Source: Cryptomeria japonica
Taxonomy: Eukaryota > Streptophyta > Pinopsida > Cupressales > Cupressaceae
Reading direction: 5' to 3'
Assembly (NCBI RefSeq): GCF_030272615.1
Contig: NC_081407.1
Coordinates: forward strand, 153,531,048 to 153,595,047
Length of the DNA: 64,000 nt
In this document: one piece after another, positions 11,945 through 24,280 of the stretch
How the letters are laid out: each line of letters opens with the position of its first letter
Numbering within the stretch: the stretch's first letter is position 1
Notes under the pieces: generated by a model
Told to the model about the DNA's origin: nothing
Databases searched by the model: none
Seen by the model: only the letters and a program-made list of their open reading frames with translations
Position numbers and translations under genes: made by a program

Positions 11945-13202
11945 TTTTATTGTTGCATATAAATCTCTTCCTCTCAATCTCCATGGAGAAAAGCTATTTT
12001 TACATCTAATTGTTCAAGATGCAAGCCTTATGTAGCCACAAGACTTAAAATAGTTTGAATTGAAGTTATTTTAACAACGGGAGAAAATATTTTATCAAAA
12101 CCAATACCTTTTCTCTATGAAAAACCTTTTATCACAAGTCTAGCCTTATATCATTTCTTGCCCCTGTGTTCTTCCTTTAGCCTTTAAACCCATTTGTTTT
12201 AAAATTCTCCCTTTCCTTCAATAAATTCAACTAAGTCCCAAGTCTAGTTTTGTATGAAACATTCCATCTCCTCTTTCATTCCTTGCTCCCACTTCTTTCT
12301 GGTTTCTACCTGTATTGCTTTTGCATCACATCAGTCAATAATACATAATATAATGAAGGAGAGTATCATTCAAGGGGTCTACTTATCTTGGTAGATCTTC
12401 TTGTAGGAGTTTGAGGTGCCTATAATTGCTCTAGTTGTTCAATATTTTTTGGCATTTCTCTAGTTGTTCAATATTTTTTGGCATTGATTGTACTATATTT
12501 TCTAGGATTTTATCAAGCACCATGTATTTTATGTTTTCTTTTTCATGTTTCTTTCCTTGCAACTGATCTTTATACATGACCTTCACATTGAATATGACAT
12601 CTCTAATCCTAATTATTTTGTAATTTTCATAATTTCATAAATGATAGTAAAAGTCATTAACTCTGTATCCAATAAAAGTACACTTCTTGGATTTTGCCTC
12701 AAGCTTTGTTCTATTTTATTTGTCAATATGGACAGATGCTTCACGACCAAAAGTTTTTAGAAATGATTAGTTTACCTTTCTACCCATTCATGCCTCCTCT
12801 AGAATACCACCATCAAAGAAACTTGAAGGCCCTTTGTTTATTAAGTAAACAATAGTATTCATAGCATTTTCCCAAAACTATAATGGCAATCCTACATGCA
12901 ATATCATAGTTCTTGTATGCTCCATGATTGTTCTATTCTTCTTTTTAGACACCACATTTTCTTGTGGCATTCATTGAACTGTCTTCTGTCTATGAAACTC
13001 ATGGTATGAATAATAACTATCAAATTATTTTCTATAGTATTCACCTCCATTATCTGATCTGAGACACTTCAATTTATTTTGTGTCTCATTCTCAACAAAA
13101 GCTTTCCATTTCTTAAAAGTATCAAATACATCAGATTATCCAAGAATGAAATAAACCCAAGTTGTTCTAGTTGCATCATCAATGAAAGTAACATAATAAT
13201 AA
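11945..13202 (-). pseudogene. Copia B RT N-terminal part and integrase C-terminal part
   Basis: Minus strand at 11945-12060 reads HLEQLDVK and AFLHGD with an adjacent stop, the conserved RT A-motif region, and joins the RT remainder at 4825. Further right (12640-13200) are weak integrase remnants full of stops. A perfect tandem duplication of 29 bp starting CTCTAGTTGTTCAAT occurs at 12429-12486. The MITE at 13203 breaks the integrase region. Confidence 0.75.
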
Positions 13203-13652
13203 GGTTGGGGTCCCATGGAGGGGTCTTCCTAAAAAATAGAGTTGCAGCTACTGAGATCTTTTAGGAAAATTTAGAAGTTGTTGGTCCCATGAATTTTGTA
13301 GTGTAGCTCAGCTTAAAAATTTAAACTCTTAAATTTAAGGAAGCTGGTGGTCTCATGAATATAATATCTTTGTATATGCATAATAAAAACAAGTAAAAAT
13401 AATTCATTTCCCTCCAAAATTATTTTTTAATAGAAATTAAACTTAGATGTTTGACAAGTGGCAAATAACATCCCTAAGCTGGTGGGGCAATTTCTAGCCC
13501 CACCCCTTTTTCACTCGCTCAAATTTGCATGCCTAGGGCTTCTATTTTTTTGGAAAAGATTCTAAATAATCTCGCAGCACAAAAAAAATTAATTCATGGG
13601 ACCACCTTTTCCTTAAAATTAGAGCTTAAGCCCCCCTCATGGGACCCCTCCC
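13203..13652. mobile_element. Tourist/PIF-Harbinger-like MITE
   Basis: 450 bp with terminal inverted repeats GGTTGGGGTCCCATG (left) and GGGAGGGGTCCCATG (right, reverse strand), 13 of 15 identical, flanked by a 3-bp TAA on both sides. Internal inverted arms repeat the GGTCCCATGAA theme, so the whole could fold back. It has no transposase. TAA/TTA duplications with G-rich ends are typical of PIF/Harbinger MITEs. Integrase sequence of Copia B resumes on both sides, so the insertion postdates B. Confidence 0.75.
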
Positions 13653-14053
13653 TAAGAGCCACCAAGAGATGATACCTAAGGTGGCCCCCATATATCTGAA
13701 TGCACGATCTCTAACTTTTCACTCTTCTTTTCCTTTCCAACTCTAAGAAATATAACTCTATTTTATTTTTCACAAACTAAATTTTCACAACATTCCAAAT
13801 CAACTTGCTTCAAACCTGGCAATAAATACCTAGAATGGAGAATCTCCATCCCCTTCTCATACATGTGCCCAAGTCTATTGTGCCATAAAGTTGTATTTGT
13901 TCTTGTGAAAGCTAGGGAAATAGAATAATCAAAATTATGAGTACATAAATACAATGCACCTACCTTTTCCCCTTTTGATATGATCAATGAGCCTGACCTT
14001 TCATCCTTCCTAGTTGTCCTATTGATATTAAATTTCTTCTCAAACAAGAACAT
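13653..14053 (-). pseudogene. Copia B gag-pre-integrase and integrase start
   Basis: The minus-strand frame 13763-14053 contains TTLWHNRLGHMYEKGM, the conserved histidines of the integrase zinc finger, ending near CENLVCEK with the two cysteines. 13653-13762 carries on into the integrase core with stops. Confidence 0.8.
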
Positions 14054-14344
14054 GTCTCACCTCTTTCAGTGGCCATTGATTTCCATTTGGCAATTTTATC
14101 TGCATGTTTTCTTTCCCAACAATTTTGCATGGTTCATCATCACCCAAATAAACCTATCCAAAATCACCTTAAACATAGTCTAGAAAATATTTGTGATTGG
14201 GTGTGGCGTGAAATGAAGACCCTAAATCTAATGCCCAAGAACTAGTAATACTATCCAAAGAAAGAAATAAAAATCTTGTAACACATCACCTCCTACATTT
14301 GCTTCCTTATTATTTTCTTGTTGTCCATCCCCCTGTTTTCCTTT

Positions 14345-14784
14345 TCAAGACCAACAATCTTCCTTTAGATGCACTTTCTTCCCATGTTGCCAACACTCCA
14401 TCCTTTCACTACATTTGGATCTGATCTTCCAAGACTTCCCATGTTTTGTTGGGCTCTTTTCTCTTTCCCTTTGTCTTCCCTTGTTCTCAACAGTCAAAGT
14501 ATTACCTAATGTCTCACCTATGCTTTTTTGCCACATTTCCTCACTAAATATACACCAACAATATCATCAAACTTTAAAGTGTTTGAACCAAATAAAGAAT
14601 TACTTGCAACCTTGACCAAGCTATTCCAACTTTTTGGCAATGAGTACAAAATCAAGAGAGCCCTGACCTCGTCATCAAAAGTTACTTTTATAGAACTTAG
14701 CCCACTAGTTACCATGTTAAACTCATTCAAATAATCAGTAACAAACCCACCTTCTAGCATCTTCATATTAAATAGATGTTTCAT
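14345..14784 (-). pseudogene. Copia B gag
   Basis: 14518-14784 matches Copia gag (LFNMKMLEGGFVTDYLNEFN, LILYSLPKSWNSLV). 14345-14536, in another frame, carries a zinc knuckle in which the second Cys is His (CWQHGKKVHLKEDC). Both features mark a decayed gag. Confidence 0.78.
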
Positions 14785-15142
14785 AAGAAATACCTTACTG
14801 GAGGCTGAGGGTTTCTCTTACAGTTTGTCTAATGTTGCCATCAAACCCACCATAATTGTTTCTTTTTTTATATTGAAATCCACCAATGATGCCAAACACA
14901 ATTGTATTGTCCCTAGTGCCTTCCTATTGAGAACCTCACATTATGGATCTATCATAGTCATTGGATTATTTTCTTGTCTGCCCAATGGTAATTAAAGACC
15001 CTTCTAATATAGATAATCTTCCATTTTCATCTTCCATAACTGATAGTTTTGGTTGTTGAACTTATCAACCTTGAGCTTGATGTCTTTTTCCATTGCTCCC
15101 ACTTGAATCTGAAAACTCCTACCAAATGATTGAAATACACGA

Positions 15143-15155
15143 CTTTGATACTAAT
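15143..15155 (-). other. Copia B primer-binding site
   Basis: The minus strand reads ATTAGTATCAAAG, a decayed form of the Copia TGGTATCAGAGC site, beside the LTR start at 15156. Confidence 0.55.
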
Positions 15156-15687
15156 TATTAGGTTTTTAAGGTAGACTAGAGAAATAAACAATATTAAATA
15201 TAATGCAAAATAAGAGAAGAAAAAATAAAAAATCACAATAACACGAAGATTTAATGTGCTTGACCCAATGTGGGCTACATCCACTAGAGAAACAAATGTC
15301 CACTTCTTTTCTATTATCTAACGAACAGAAAATTATAATATGATATCCAACCATAATGTAATGCCCTCTTAAAATTGGGTTTCCTTCTAGGGAAAACAAA
15401 AGTGCACAAAATATCCACCATTAGATCTATGAATTAATGATAAACGGTTAGGATTCACAATGATAAATTATAAATAATTTTTTTTAGGGGTGTTGACCCC
15501 AAAAACCCCCATTGTGGCATGCTACCCCCTGGACCCCCAACTAATAAGGGGACCAAAGCCCATAAAAGGGTTACCCCCTTGCAACCCCCCGCACTCATGT
15601 AACAATAGTAAATGATCTAGGGGAAAACAAGCTAAAAAGTCACCAAAATTTAAGCCCAACAACATGATCAATCACCACATACCAACA
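15156..15687 (-). repeat. Copia B 5' LTR
   Basis: About 530 bp, from TATTAGG (mutated TGTTAGG) to CCACATACCAACA. The C-rich block at 15490-15600 matches the remnant LTR at 3357-3533. Small frames at 15027-15399 overlap it and are accidental. Confidence 0.72.
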
Positions 15688-15994
15688 AAATAATTGTATA
15701 TCATTCTACAAAATAAATTGTACCACTACATAGAGCACAAAAAAATATGCACAGTAAAAAAAATCACTTAAAAAGGCCTCTATATGATGAAGTAACAGCC
15801 TCCTGAAGGTGAGGCACAAACAAAACAACTTAATGGAGAGTGGGTCCAAATTTGGGGCTCAAAATGGTGACATCATGTTAACATCAGCATGCCAACTAGA
15901 CAAGGTGATTATGCAGTTGATTAGGTAGGTACAAGTGGTAGGTGACATCATCCATGTGCATGTATGCTTGCAAAAAGGTGTAGAAATAATTTTT
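15688..15994. other. Intergenic stretch without recognised features
   Basis: No gene, RNA or repeat structure recognised between Copia B and the solo LTR. Confidence 0.5.
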
Positions 15995-15999
15995 GTTTA

Positions 16000-16418
16000 T
16001 GTTGGTGTAATTAAGGCATTTTACCTTGGTTTATTCTTTCCTAGGTCCTAATTACACTTTACTTAATCTTACTTAGGGAATTGCATAGGAGTAGTTGGAG
16101 TATCTCCACTCTAGGTGGACTTATCACTTTCACTTTATTATATGCACCTTTAGTGGTGTTATCATGTGATCACTTTTTCACTTTAGGTGGGATGATAGTT
16201 GTTCACTCTACTTATCATGTCATGAGACAATGACTCTTGTCATTGTCTCATTCACTCACCTTGGCTATATAACCAAGGGGGTCACCTATGTACTTTTGTT
16301 TAATCTAGCTATTCGCATCTTGATGAGAATACATTTGTTCTTGTCTCTATTGTTCTCTCTTATTTTTGTGCTATTCAATTGGCCTCTAGTTCTTCGGTTG
16401 CTATAGTCAATTCTTACA
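16000..16418 (+). repeat. Solo LTR, 419 bp, with target duplication GTTTA
   Basis: Starts TGTTGGTG and ends TTCTTACA, flanked by GTTTA at 15995-15999 and 16419-16423. A TATA-like CTATATAACC sits at 16265-16274. No internal region or second LTR is present, so it is what remains after LTR-LTR recombination. Family not assigned. Confidence 0.85.
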
Positions 16419-16423
16419 GTTTA

Positions 16424-18626
16424 AAACAAAAAATATTTCATAAAAAAAATGACTTACCAATAAAAAATTATTGCATGCAAACCGAGAATAGAAGTCTAAT
16501 GTAGGTGGTACAATCATACAGGCATACAAATTTCTATACGACCCAATCAGGGATGGGTCAAAAATGCCAAAATATTTCTAGTCACTGAAACACAATGTAT
16601 TATATATGAAAATTTATTTCTGGGCCCTCCAGAGCGCAATCATGACTTCTATTTCACTCCAACAAGCTCCATTTTTTGCCTTATTCCCATGACCCTCCCA
16701 AAATCAAGCCTAAAAGGGACAAATTTTGCAAGTTTTCTCAAATACCATGTTGGAAACAAGTAAGATCACTTGCAAAAACAAATACTCTCCACAAACTAGC
16801 AAGATGCAAAAAAATGAGAAACATCATAAGCAATTGTCACAAATGTATAAAAGGTGCCTTGGATATAAAGGCAACCAAAAAGAGGTGAGAAGGTAGGAGT
16901 GGAACTTTAACTACCCTTCCAAGTCTGCAACAAGTGCACGATTTTATGTACAGGTGTTAGGATACTTGGTGAGTCTACATGAGGTGAGATGACAATATAG
17001 CTAACCTCCAATAAGGTGAGGAGAAAATATCTCAACCTATAAGTGAGCTTAAGCATAGTGTGAATAGGACTCAACTAAGAAGGTTAAAAGCAAAATTAGA
17101 TAGGTAAAACACCTTTTCACACTAATAGATGTATGTCCCAACCTTATTTGTAATTCCTTATTGAAGTAATTTCACTTGATTTTTAGATCTAAAGAATATT
17201 TTAACTGAATTTTACAAAAACTATATGAAATCATTCAAATTAGTAAACTAGGCAACACCCAAACTGCACCAAATCAACCTAGATTATTTGAAAATAAAAA
17301 ATTAATGTTTTAATATAGAAATGTAATTCAAATGAGCTATAACAATAGTCATTACATCATCTACAATAGACCGCCACAAAAATAAAAAACTACAAACAAG
17401 TTTCATATATCTTACAAATTTACAACATAAACTGTGCAAGCTAGTCATCATTATAACTACTCGAAAAGTACCTAAAACACTTGCAAACATAAATAATATA
17501 ATGTTTTAGATATGATTTTTCATCAAATATTATTGATATGAAATTCATAACATCATCATAAATAGCTCATACACATGTGAAAAGAGTTCCACACTAATAC
17601 ACAAAATTGAGTGATTTATACATTACTAATATTGTCAAATTTTATCCAAACCAAAATAAATTCAAATATTCTAAAAAAAATAGAAACCTTCACCTACAAC
17701 ATAAAACACTCCTAGACCACTCCTGAAAACCAAAACTATAACACACAAAACTAGTTGAATCAATCAATCTGATGAAGATCCAATGCATTCCTTAAGTGAG
17801 AATGCACTCTAGAATTAAAGGGGTTGTCCTATGACCCTTAAAACGCATGATTTTTCATCCACTGGTTATATTCTCCTATTGGTTTCTCATCCACAGAAGA
17901 AGATTGTAGAACACAAGTTCATACAATGCAATTTTGAGAACATAAATTAACAAAAGGTCTTGAAATGTGGTGTTTCCTACAAGTTAATAGAGTACCAAAT
18001 CCGAATGCCCCTCCATTAAAAAAGTAAATAAAATAATATTATTTTCATCATTTTCCTTTTCAAAGAAGCACATTATGTCGTTTGTTGCAAGATTCTTTGT
18101 CAAAATGAAACAATAACTCCCAACATGCGTGCATTGTTATAAAAATTGCTACCAATAAATGACTACCACTTGAACTTGAAAGTTACAAATATCCATACCA
18201 CATTACATTTTTTGTTGTCAACACCATTAAATATAAAATATATTTAATATTTAATTAGCCCCATTTAAACAACTTGAAAATATTAAATAGTCATGGTTCT
18301 AAAATATTAAAGTAAATTATTTTTTGAACTCCTTCCTTATACAGTGGAAAATATTGGAATGAACTTTTTTCTTACAATGTTAAATTAAATCAAAATGGTA
18401 CATGACAACGTTCTTAATGTTAAGATTAAAAACATCTAGTTTTTAGGATATAGAATAGAAAAAAAAAGTGGACTATAAAGTTGGTTTTAAGCCATAATAA
18501 ATAATAGCTAAGGTGTAAGCTCTTAGTTTAAAAATCAAATTAAAAGCACATGCACATTGGAATTTTCCAATCAACCAAAGTAAACCTCAAATAGAGCATA
18601 GAAAGAAATTCATAATAAAAAATAAA
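16424..18626. other. AT-rich intergenic DNA
   Basis: No convincing gene. The 70-codon frame at 16676-16888 is Lys/Cys-rich without a recognised domain and is probably chance. Confidence 0.5.
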
Positions 18627-19877
18627 GTAAATGTGTAGGGGAAAAAGTGAGACTAAGCAAACAAGCCCTAATCCCACTCTCATGTACACACTATGCAATA
18701 CGAAAGAGCCTAGGGAGGTAACACACTTCAGCTACTTCTTGTGAGGAAGAGAGAGCCAAGGATTACCTCTTAAGGTTTATATTCCTTTGCTGCAAATGAG
18801 AGGAAGAAGTGATACAAAAGTGCAGATTTGAATGATTTAACCTAGAATACAAGTGTGCATAAACAACCCTAATCTAGAAATGTAGAACTAAGAATAACCG
18901 ATATACTGCTGCAAAGTATAGATTAAGAGACAAATTCAGATGTGCACTTGTACCAGAAATCTGAGCAAAAATGTCCGGGATCGGAGAGTTATGCCCCTGT
19001 CCCAATTCTGCAAACTGGAAGTTGTACCTGATAAACTGAGACCTCTGGATTCTGAACTATTGATCTATCAAACTCTACTGAAAACAGGGAGGACCAAGGC
19101 GCCACACCCCTGTCCTAGGGGTTTCTAACCAAATCTAACCCTCGGAACAATTTCTGCACGCTCTGCCGGTCTTGAAAGTTGCAACAATGCTCAGATCATG
19201 AATCTGCACCTGTAGCTGAAAATAGGGTTTTGGGTGGCTATATGGGGTTTTACCTTAGTCAAACCCTTGTTTTGGTGATTTCCACCTCAACAAATAGCCG
19301 AGTTATATAGTAAAATAGTGTGTGTAAGAACCTTGTGTGTGAGCAAGATTGTAGGATGAGAGTAAACGTTCTAGAGAAACCCTAAAGAGTAAACCCTAAT
19401 TACTTGTAATTGACAAAGTAAATGCTCTAAATCAATGATTCAAAGTGATCTAAAGCTTGAATGTAAATCAAATTATGAAGCTCATACAAAGACATAGAAA
19501 CAACATGAAACCTGTAGCGTCGTAAATTGTACGCACTTTCTAGGGTGGTACAATTTCACACCTAGTTTAGCACCCGCCTTGGTGCATTTTACATTTTGCA
19601 TTGCATTTCTCCTTTAGCACTTAATTAATCAAATTAATTAGGTCTAAGGTCCTATTTCATCATCCTTCACATCATAAAGTCAGGCCCTTTCATTAAAGTG
19701 TGCCCCTTTTCATGTTATTCCTCCAATACATCATCTAATCAAAAACCCTAATTAAGTCCTATTTTGAACTTGGGGGCTTGATTTCGGGGGTCAAAACATC
19801 TCAAAATCACCTGTAACTTCGGGATTCCCTCTAAAATCATCATATCCGACGGCCCTGAAAATTTGGTGAAAAGTTGT

Positions 19878-19911
19878 CGGGACCGTGGCGCCCGGAGTGC
19901 ACACGGTCCCG
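19878..19911. other. GC-rich hairpin in LTR
   Basis: CGGGACCGTG at 19878-19887 pairs perfectly with CACGGTCCCG at 19902-19911 around a 14-nt loop GCGCCCGGAGTGCA. The sequence GGCGCCCGGAGTGCA recurs inverted in the solo LTR at 31396-32586 (see 32198-32227). Confidence 0.7.
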
Positions 19912-20649
19912 GACATTTTTCCCAAAATTTTAGGAGCACGATCCAATCATAAAATAAAGCTTAACCCCAAGAAATTGGCAGGTTATTCAATCTCTAGGTC
20001 GGCCAAAAGACGAAATTAGGACCTAGGGTTTCATACATAAGAGCTCTCTTTCTTCATTTGAAAGGATCCGAATTTTGTTTTCAAGAACCTCATATGCAGC
20101 GAAAGAGCAGATATTTGAAGACTTCAACAACATTCAACATCCCTCTATCAGGCATTTATCAATTCCATTCATCCATTTAGGGCTTGGAAGACATTGAAGA
20201 ACAATAGGAGATTACCGACTGAAGATTGGCTTGTACCCCTCCCTTGGGGGTTGGGTATGATTTCATGTTGTTTTCATGTCTTTGCATAAGCTTCAATATC
20301 TCATTTATTCATGCTTTAGATCACTTTGCATCTTGATTTAGAGCATTTACATTATCATTTACAAGCAATTAGGGTTTACTTTCTAGGTTGCTCTAGTTTG
20401 CTTACTTGCATTTTAGATCTTGCACACACACAAGGTCTGCACACACATTACTTTTATAATACAACTTGGCTATTCGTGGAGGTGGAAATCACCGAAGCGG
20501 GGGTTTGACTAAGGCAAAACCCTATATAGCCGCCCAAACACCCTTTTCAGATATAAGTGCAGGTTTCGGGACTCGGACGACGCCGCAGGTTACAGATCCG
20601 GGAAAAGCAGGTCGAGACAGCACTCCACACCAAATTGCAGAGCAAAATA

Positions 20650-20745
20650 CCAGGACAGGGGCGTGGGGCACCCTGGTCCTGCCAGGACAGGGGCGCTGGG
20701 TGCCCTAGTCCCTGGGACAGAGGCGCTGGGCGCCCTGGTCCTCCT
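20650..20745. repeat. GC-rich minisatellite, three imperfect copies of about 32 bp
   Basis: Copies start near 20650, 20682 and 20713 and share GGACAG(G/A)GGCG and CCCT(G/A)GTCC. Each also has an internal palindrome of the GGCGC-TGG-GCGCC type. This GC content is unlike the AT-rich surroundings. Confidence 0.75.
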
Positions 20746-21942
20746 GACAGACAGCATTTCAAACAGTTTTCCAGAGTGCAAAACAGCAGTTTCAGGTGCA
20801 GTTCCGGGACAGAATCAAGACAGTGGCGCCCGCGCCCCCGTCCCGAACATTTTCAGTCAAATTTTGACTCCGGGTACGCATCTACATTCTTGTCTTGTCT
20901 TTGTGTTTACAGCTTTCCCTTGTTTAAGTTCAATTCTGCAATCTTGTTCATACTTGCATTTTAGGGTTAGGAATTGGACTTGCATAATCTTACCTTTCAA
21001 TTACAACAAAGGAATAGAAATCCTAATAGGTAGCCCGTGGCTCTCTCTTTCACAAAAAGAAGTAGCCAATTGTGTGATACCTCTAGGCTCTTTCGTATTC
21101 CGTAATGTGTGTCAAAAGGTAGGATTAGGGCATGATAACCTAGTCTCATTTTTTCTCCCACACAAAACCATACCCAATCTCAAGGGAGAGGTACAAGCCA
21201 ATCTTTAGTCGGCAATCTCCTATTGCTTTCCTATATCTTCAAAAGCCCCCAGTTGATGAAAGAATGCTTGATGAATGCTTGATAGGTGTTATTGAATGTT
21301 GTTGAAGACTCCAAAGATATGCTCTTTCGCTACATAAAAGGTTCCTTGTAATCACTCCCAAAAGCTTTTCCAGATTCGATTCCTTAGACCTTCAAATGAA
21401 GAAAGAGAGCTCTTATGTATGAAATCCTAGATCTTAATTTCATCTTTAGGTCGACCTAGGATTTGAATTTCTCGCCAATCTTTTGCGGTTAAGCATTATA
21501 ATATCATAGAACTGTGCTCCCGAAATTTTGGGAAAAATGTCAGGGACCGTGTTGCACTTGCACACAATCCGACCAACTTTTCACAAAATTTTAAGGGTCG
21601 TTAGATATGATGATATTAGAGTGGATCCCAAAGTTACAGCTGATTCTGAGATGTTTTGACATGCGAAATCGGGCCTTAAAGATCAAAATAGGACATAATT
21701 AGGGTTTATGATTGAATGATTAATTGAAGGAATAAAATGAAAAGGGGCATACTTAAGGTAAAGGACCCAACTTTATGATGTGTGAAGTGATGAAATATGA
21801 ATTTAGATTTAATTAAATTAATTAATTAAATGCTTAAAGGAATTAGAAATGCAAGATGCAAAACACACTAAGGCAGGTGTTAAACCAAGCATGGAGTTGT
21901 ACCACCCTAGCAAGGGTGTACAATTTACGACGCTATAGTAAA

Positions 21943-22253
21943 TAACTGAAACAACTTGTTATTCATAAATTCTATTGTAGTTTTGACTTTCTCTAATGAT
22001 TATTTGGAATGTGGATTCTCTTGCACAACATACATTGTTTTGATAGCATATAATTAGCAAGATGAATGGATAAGAGTATGCCTCAATCTATAAAGTGTTG
22101 GGAGAAGCATGGATGATGGAGATGTGATCAAAAGATCAATAGTAGAGGATGAATGAGAAGAATTCCCTAGGATTGAGAAAAGAACTGAGGATCATAAAGA
22201 AAATTGTTGGAATGTGAAGGGTTAGATGCACTTACCACAATTACTAAGTTGTT
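21943..22253. other. Intergenic stretch without recognised features
   Basis: AT-rich, no gene or repeat seen between the outer solo LTR and the 73-bp tandem repeat. Confidence 0.45.
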
Positions 22254-22472
22254 GTAACCATGAAGGATGTGGGGGACAAATCTACTTATGAGTCCTTTAT
22301 TCTTAGAAGTTGGTGGAGAGAATATTGCAACCATGAGGGATGTGGGGGACAAGTGCACTTAGAACCCATTTATTCTTGGAATTTGGTAGAGAGAATATTG
22401 TAACCATGAGGTGGGGAACAAGCATACTAAGGGTCCCTTTATTCTTGGAACTTGGTGGAGAAAATATAGATA
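22254..22472. repeat. Tandem repeat, 73-bp unit, three copies
   Basis: Units begin G(T/C)AACCATGA at 22254, 22327 and 22400 and share TTTATTCTT(G/A)GAA and TGG(T/A)(G/A)GAGA. Copies differ by several substitutions and small indels, so this is not a very recent array. Confidence 0.8.
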
Positions 22473-23287
22473 TTTAATTATTTTAATTTTGTGAGATGGA
22501 AAAGGGAGTAATAATATTATTTAACCATTTTAGCTATATGTGAGTTGTAAATAATTAGTTAGGTAGGGGACATTAGGTGAAGGGGATTTGTCTAGGTGAT
22601 GTAACTATTTGGTCAACTGGGACAAGGGTGTACTATTAGACGTCTACAGTAACAAATGATCCATGAATACAAAGCTCTACATGATAAATGAAATATGTGG
22701 TTTTGAAACATACAACATTGAATCAAATCGAACTTGTTATTCAAATGAAGGTTCAATGATGAAAAATGAAATTATATTAAATAAATAAAGATTGAATGCG
22801 CAATGATAAATACAATTATCAAGACTGAACTTAAATTTCTTAATATTTAAAATAATTAAAAATATGTTATATTAATTTCTTTTTATAAAGCTCATTATAA
22901 AAAGGTGGGGTAATTTTACAATATAATGTCACTTTATATTTTCATAAAGATTTAAAAGTCCTATTAAAAAAGAAAAAATTGTTTCTCTACATAATGGGTA
23001 GTGATTATTGGGGGAAAAAAAGTAGTTCTATATTTAAAAGCTCTAACTAAAAAAATAATTATTTCTCACCATAAGGGGTGGATATGTAATTATTGAAACT
23101 TTTTATTATTTTTATACATGAAATAGAATGGAGACTTTGCATCTATTTTTAAAGAAATATATGGAGCATTTTGTGTGTCTTAGGTTCTTTATAGGTTTTA
23201 TGTTATTCTTGAATTTAATATAAGGTGTCTTCTATTATATGGTTTTATAATAGATTAAAATAATTTGGTCACATGTTAATGTTGTAT
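22473..23287. other. AT-rich intergenic DNA
   Basis: Homopolymer-rich, no gene recognised. Confidence 0.45.
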
Positions 23288-23637
23288 GTGAAAACCAAAC
23301 TATACTTTTTTATTTAATTATACATATTCTCTTGATCTTATGCCTCATTTTTCTATTTCTTGTCACTATAATGCAAATGACTTTCTACATCAATTTTATC
23401 TATATTTTTTTTATTTTTTTCCTTTTTCTATCATTGTTAGTTTTGTTTTCTTTTTTGTATTTGTGAAAACCAAACTATACTTTTTTATTTAATTCTCCAT
23501 ATTCTCTAGATCTTATGCCTCACTTTTTTATTTCTTGTCATATAATGCAAATGATTTTCTATATCAATTTTATCTAGATTTTTTTTCTATTTTTCTCTTT
23601 TCTATCATTGTTAGTTTTGTTTTCTTTTTTGTATTTT
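23288..23637. repeat. Tandem duplication, 175-bp unit
   Basis: GTGAAAACCAAACTATAC begins both copies (23288 and 23463) and TAGTTTTGTTTTC ends both. The copies differ at a few sites and in T-tract length. Confidence 0.85.
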
Positions 23638-24280
23638 GAGCTATAGGTAATCAAAAACCCTATCATATGAGGAAGTTACCTTTCTCAAATCCTCAAAGAC
23701 ATTACCATTATAGGGTGATTTCTCTTGCTATTATAAGTCCATATTCCTCCATGTTGAACAAGTCAAGTGAATAACCAAAGAAAATTTTTAACAACCAATT
23801 TACTTACAAATATGATCTAACTATTAAATATAAATATCTGCATCATACACCTTGTATAATTAAAAAAAAAATCCAAAAAAAATCTAAGATATATCTCCTC
23901 ACCTTAATAAATTCATGTCATTGTCTATTTAACAAATCAGGTACCATAACAACCAATTTACTTACCAGCATGAACTACCTATTATATAAAAATATCATTA
24001 TTATACATCTTATGTAATTAAAGAAAAAACCTCAAAATTATATATATTTCAAATATGTATCTTTGATTTGTATTTCTATTTACTCCACATATTATGACCT
24101 TGTTAACTAACTAATTAATTTACAAAATTGTCCAAAAAACTTACAAAAATTATATTAGATGCAAGCACAATCAAGACTAGATCTTAACAAAGGAAACTGA
24201 CGAAACACACATAACGGAAGTTTATTAAATATACATATGTGTTGTTGAAAATGCATAGCTTGCTTTATTACACCAAGAAA
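23638..24280. other. AT-rich intergenic DNA
   Basis: No gene recognised. The right end (from about 24180) belongs to a diverged repeat seen again at 24480-24640. Confidence 0.45.

Larger units (their letters stand above)
3357..15687 (-). mobile_element. Ty1/Copia retrotransposon B (old, interrupted by A, C and a MITE)
   Basis: B is visible in two blocks, 3357-4825 and 11945-15687, separated by element C. At the C insertion the B reverse transcriptase frame continues directly from one block to the other if one copy of the duplicated ATCCC is removed, which proves C landed in B. Reading the minus strand from the right: LTR, primer site, gag, gag-pre-integrase, integrase, RT, RNase H, PPT, remnant of the other LTR. 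All coding parts carry stops. LTR edges share the terminal CACATACCAA(T/C)A and a GC-rich block. Confidence 0.85.
19513..21164 (+). repeat. Solo LTR (inner, 1652 bp) inserted in the outer one
   Basis: Plus-strand LTR, TGTAGCGTCG to CTCCCACACA, flanked by AAACC at 19508-19512 and 21165-21169. It belongs to the same family as the outer LTR but in opposite orientation. It includes a GC-rich hairpin at 19878-19911, a three-copy minisatellite at 20650-20745 and several G/C-rich frames of up to 181 codons (20557-21208) that are by-products of these repeats, not genes. Confidence 0.88.
18632..21937 (-). repeat. Solo LTR (outer, 1.65 kb) split by a second LTR
   Basis: Minus-strand LTR whose two pieces, 18632-19512 and 21165-21937, surround the inner LTR. 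Its outer ends are flanked by GTAAA at 18627-18631 and 21938-21942. Without the insert and duplication it is about 1649 bp. The 5' end has decayed from TGTAGCG to TATAGCG. The two pieces align with the two halves of the inner LTR in inverse orientation, giving a large imperfect inverted repeat. Confidence 0.88.

Noticed and set aside
16676-16888. 70-codon basic, Cys-containing peptide
   Set aside because: No signal peptide, no domain, AT-rich context; chance frame is more likely.
20557-21208. Open frames of 135 and 181 codons
   Set aside because: They lie inside an LTR, overlap a GC-rich minisatellite, exist in several frames and on both strands, and have no known domain.
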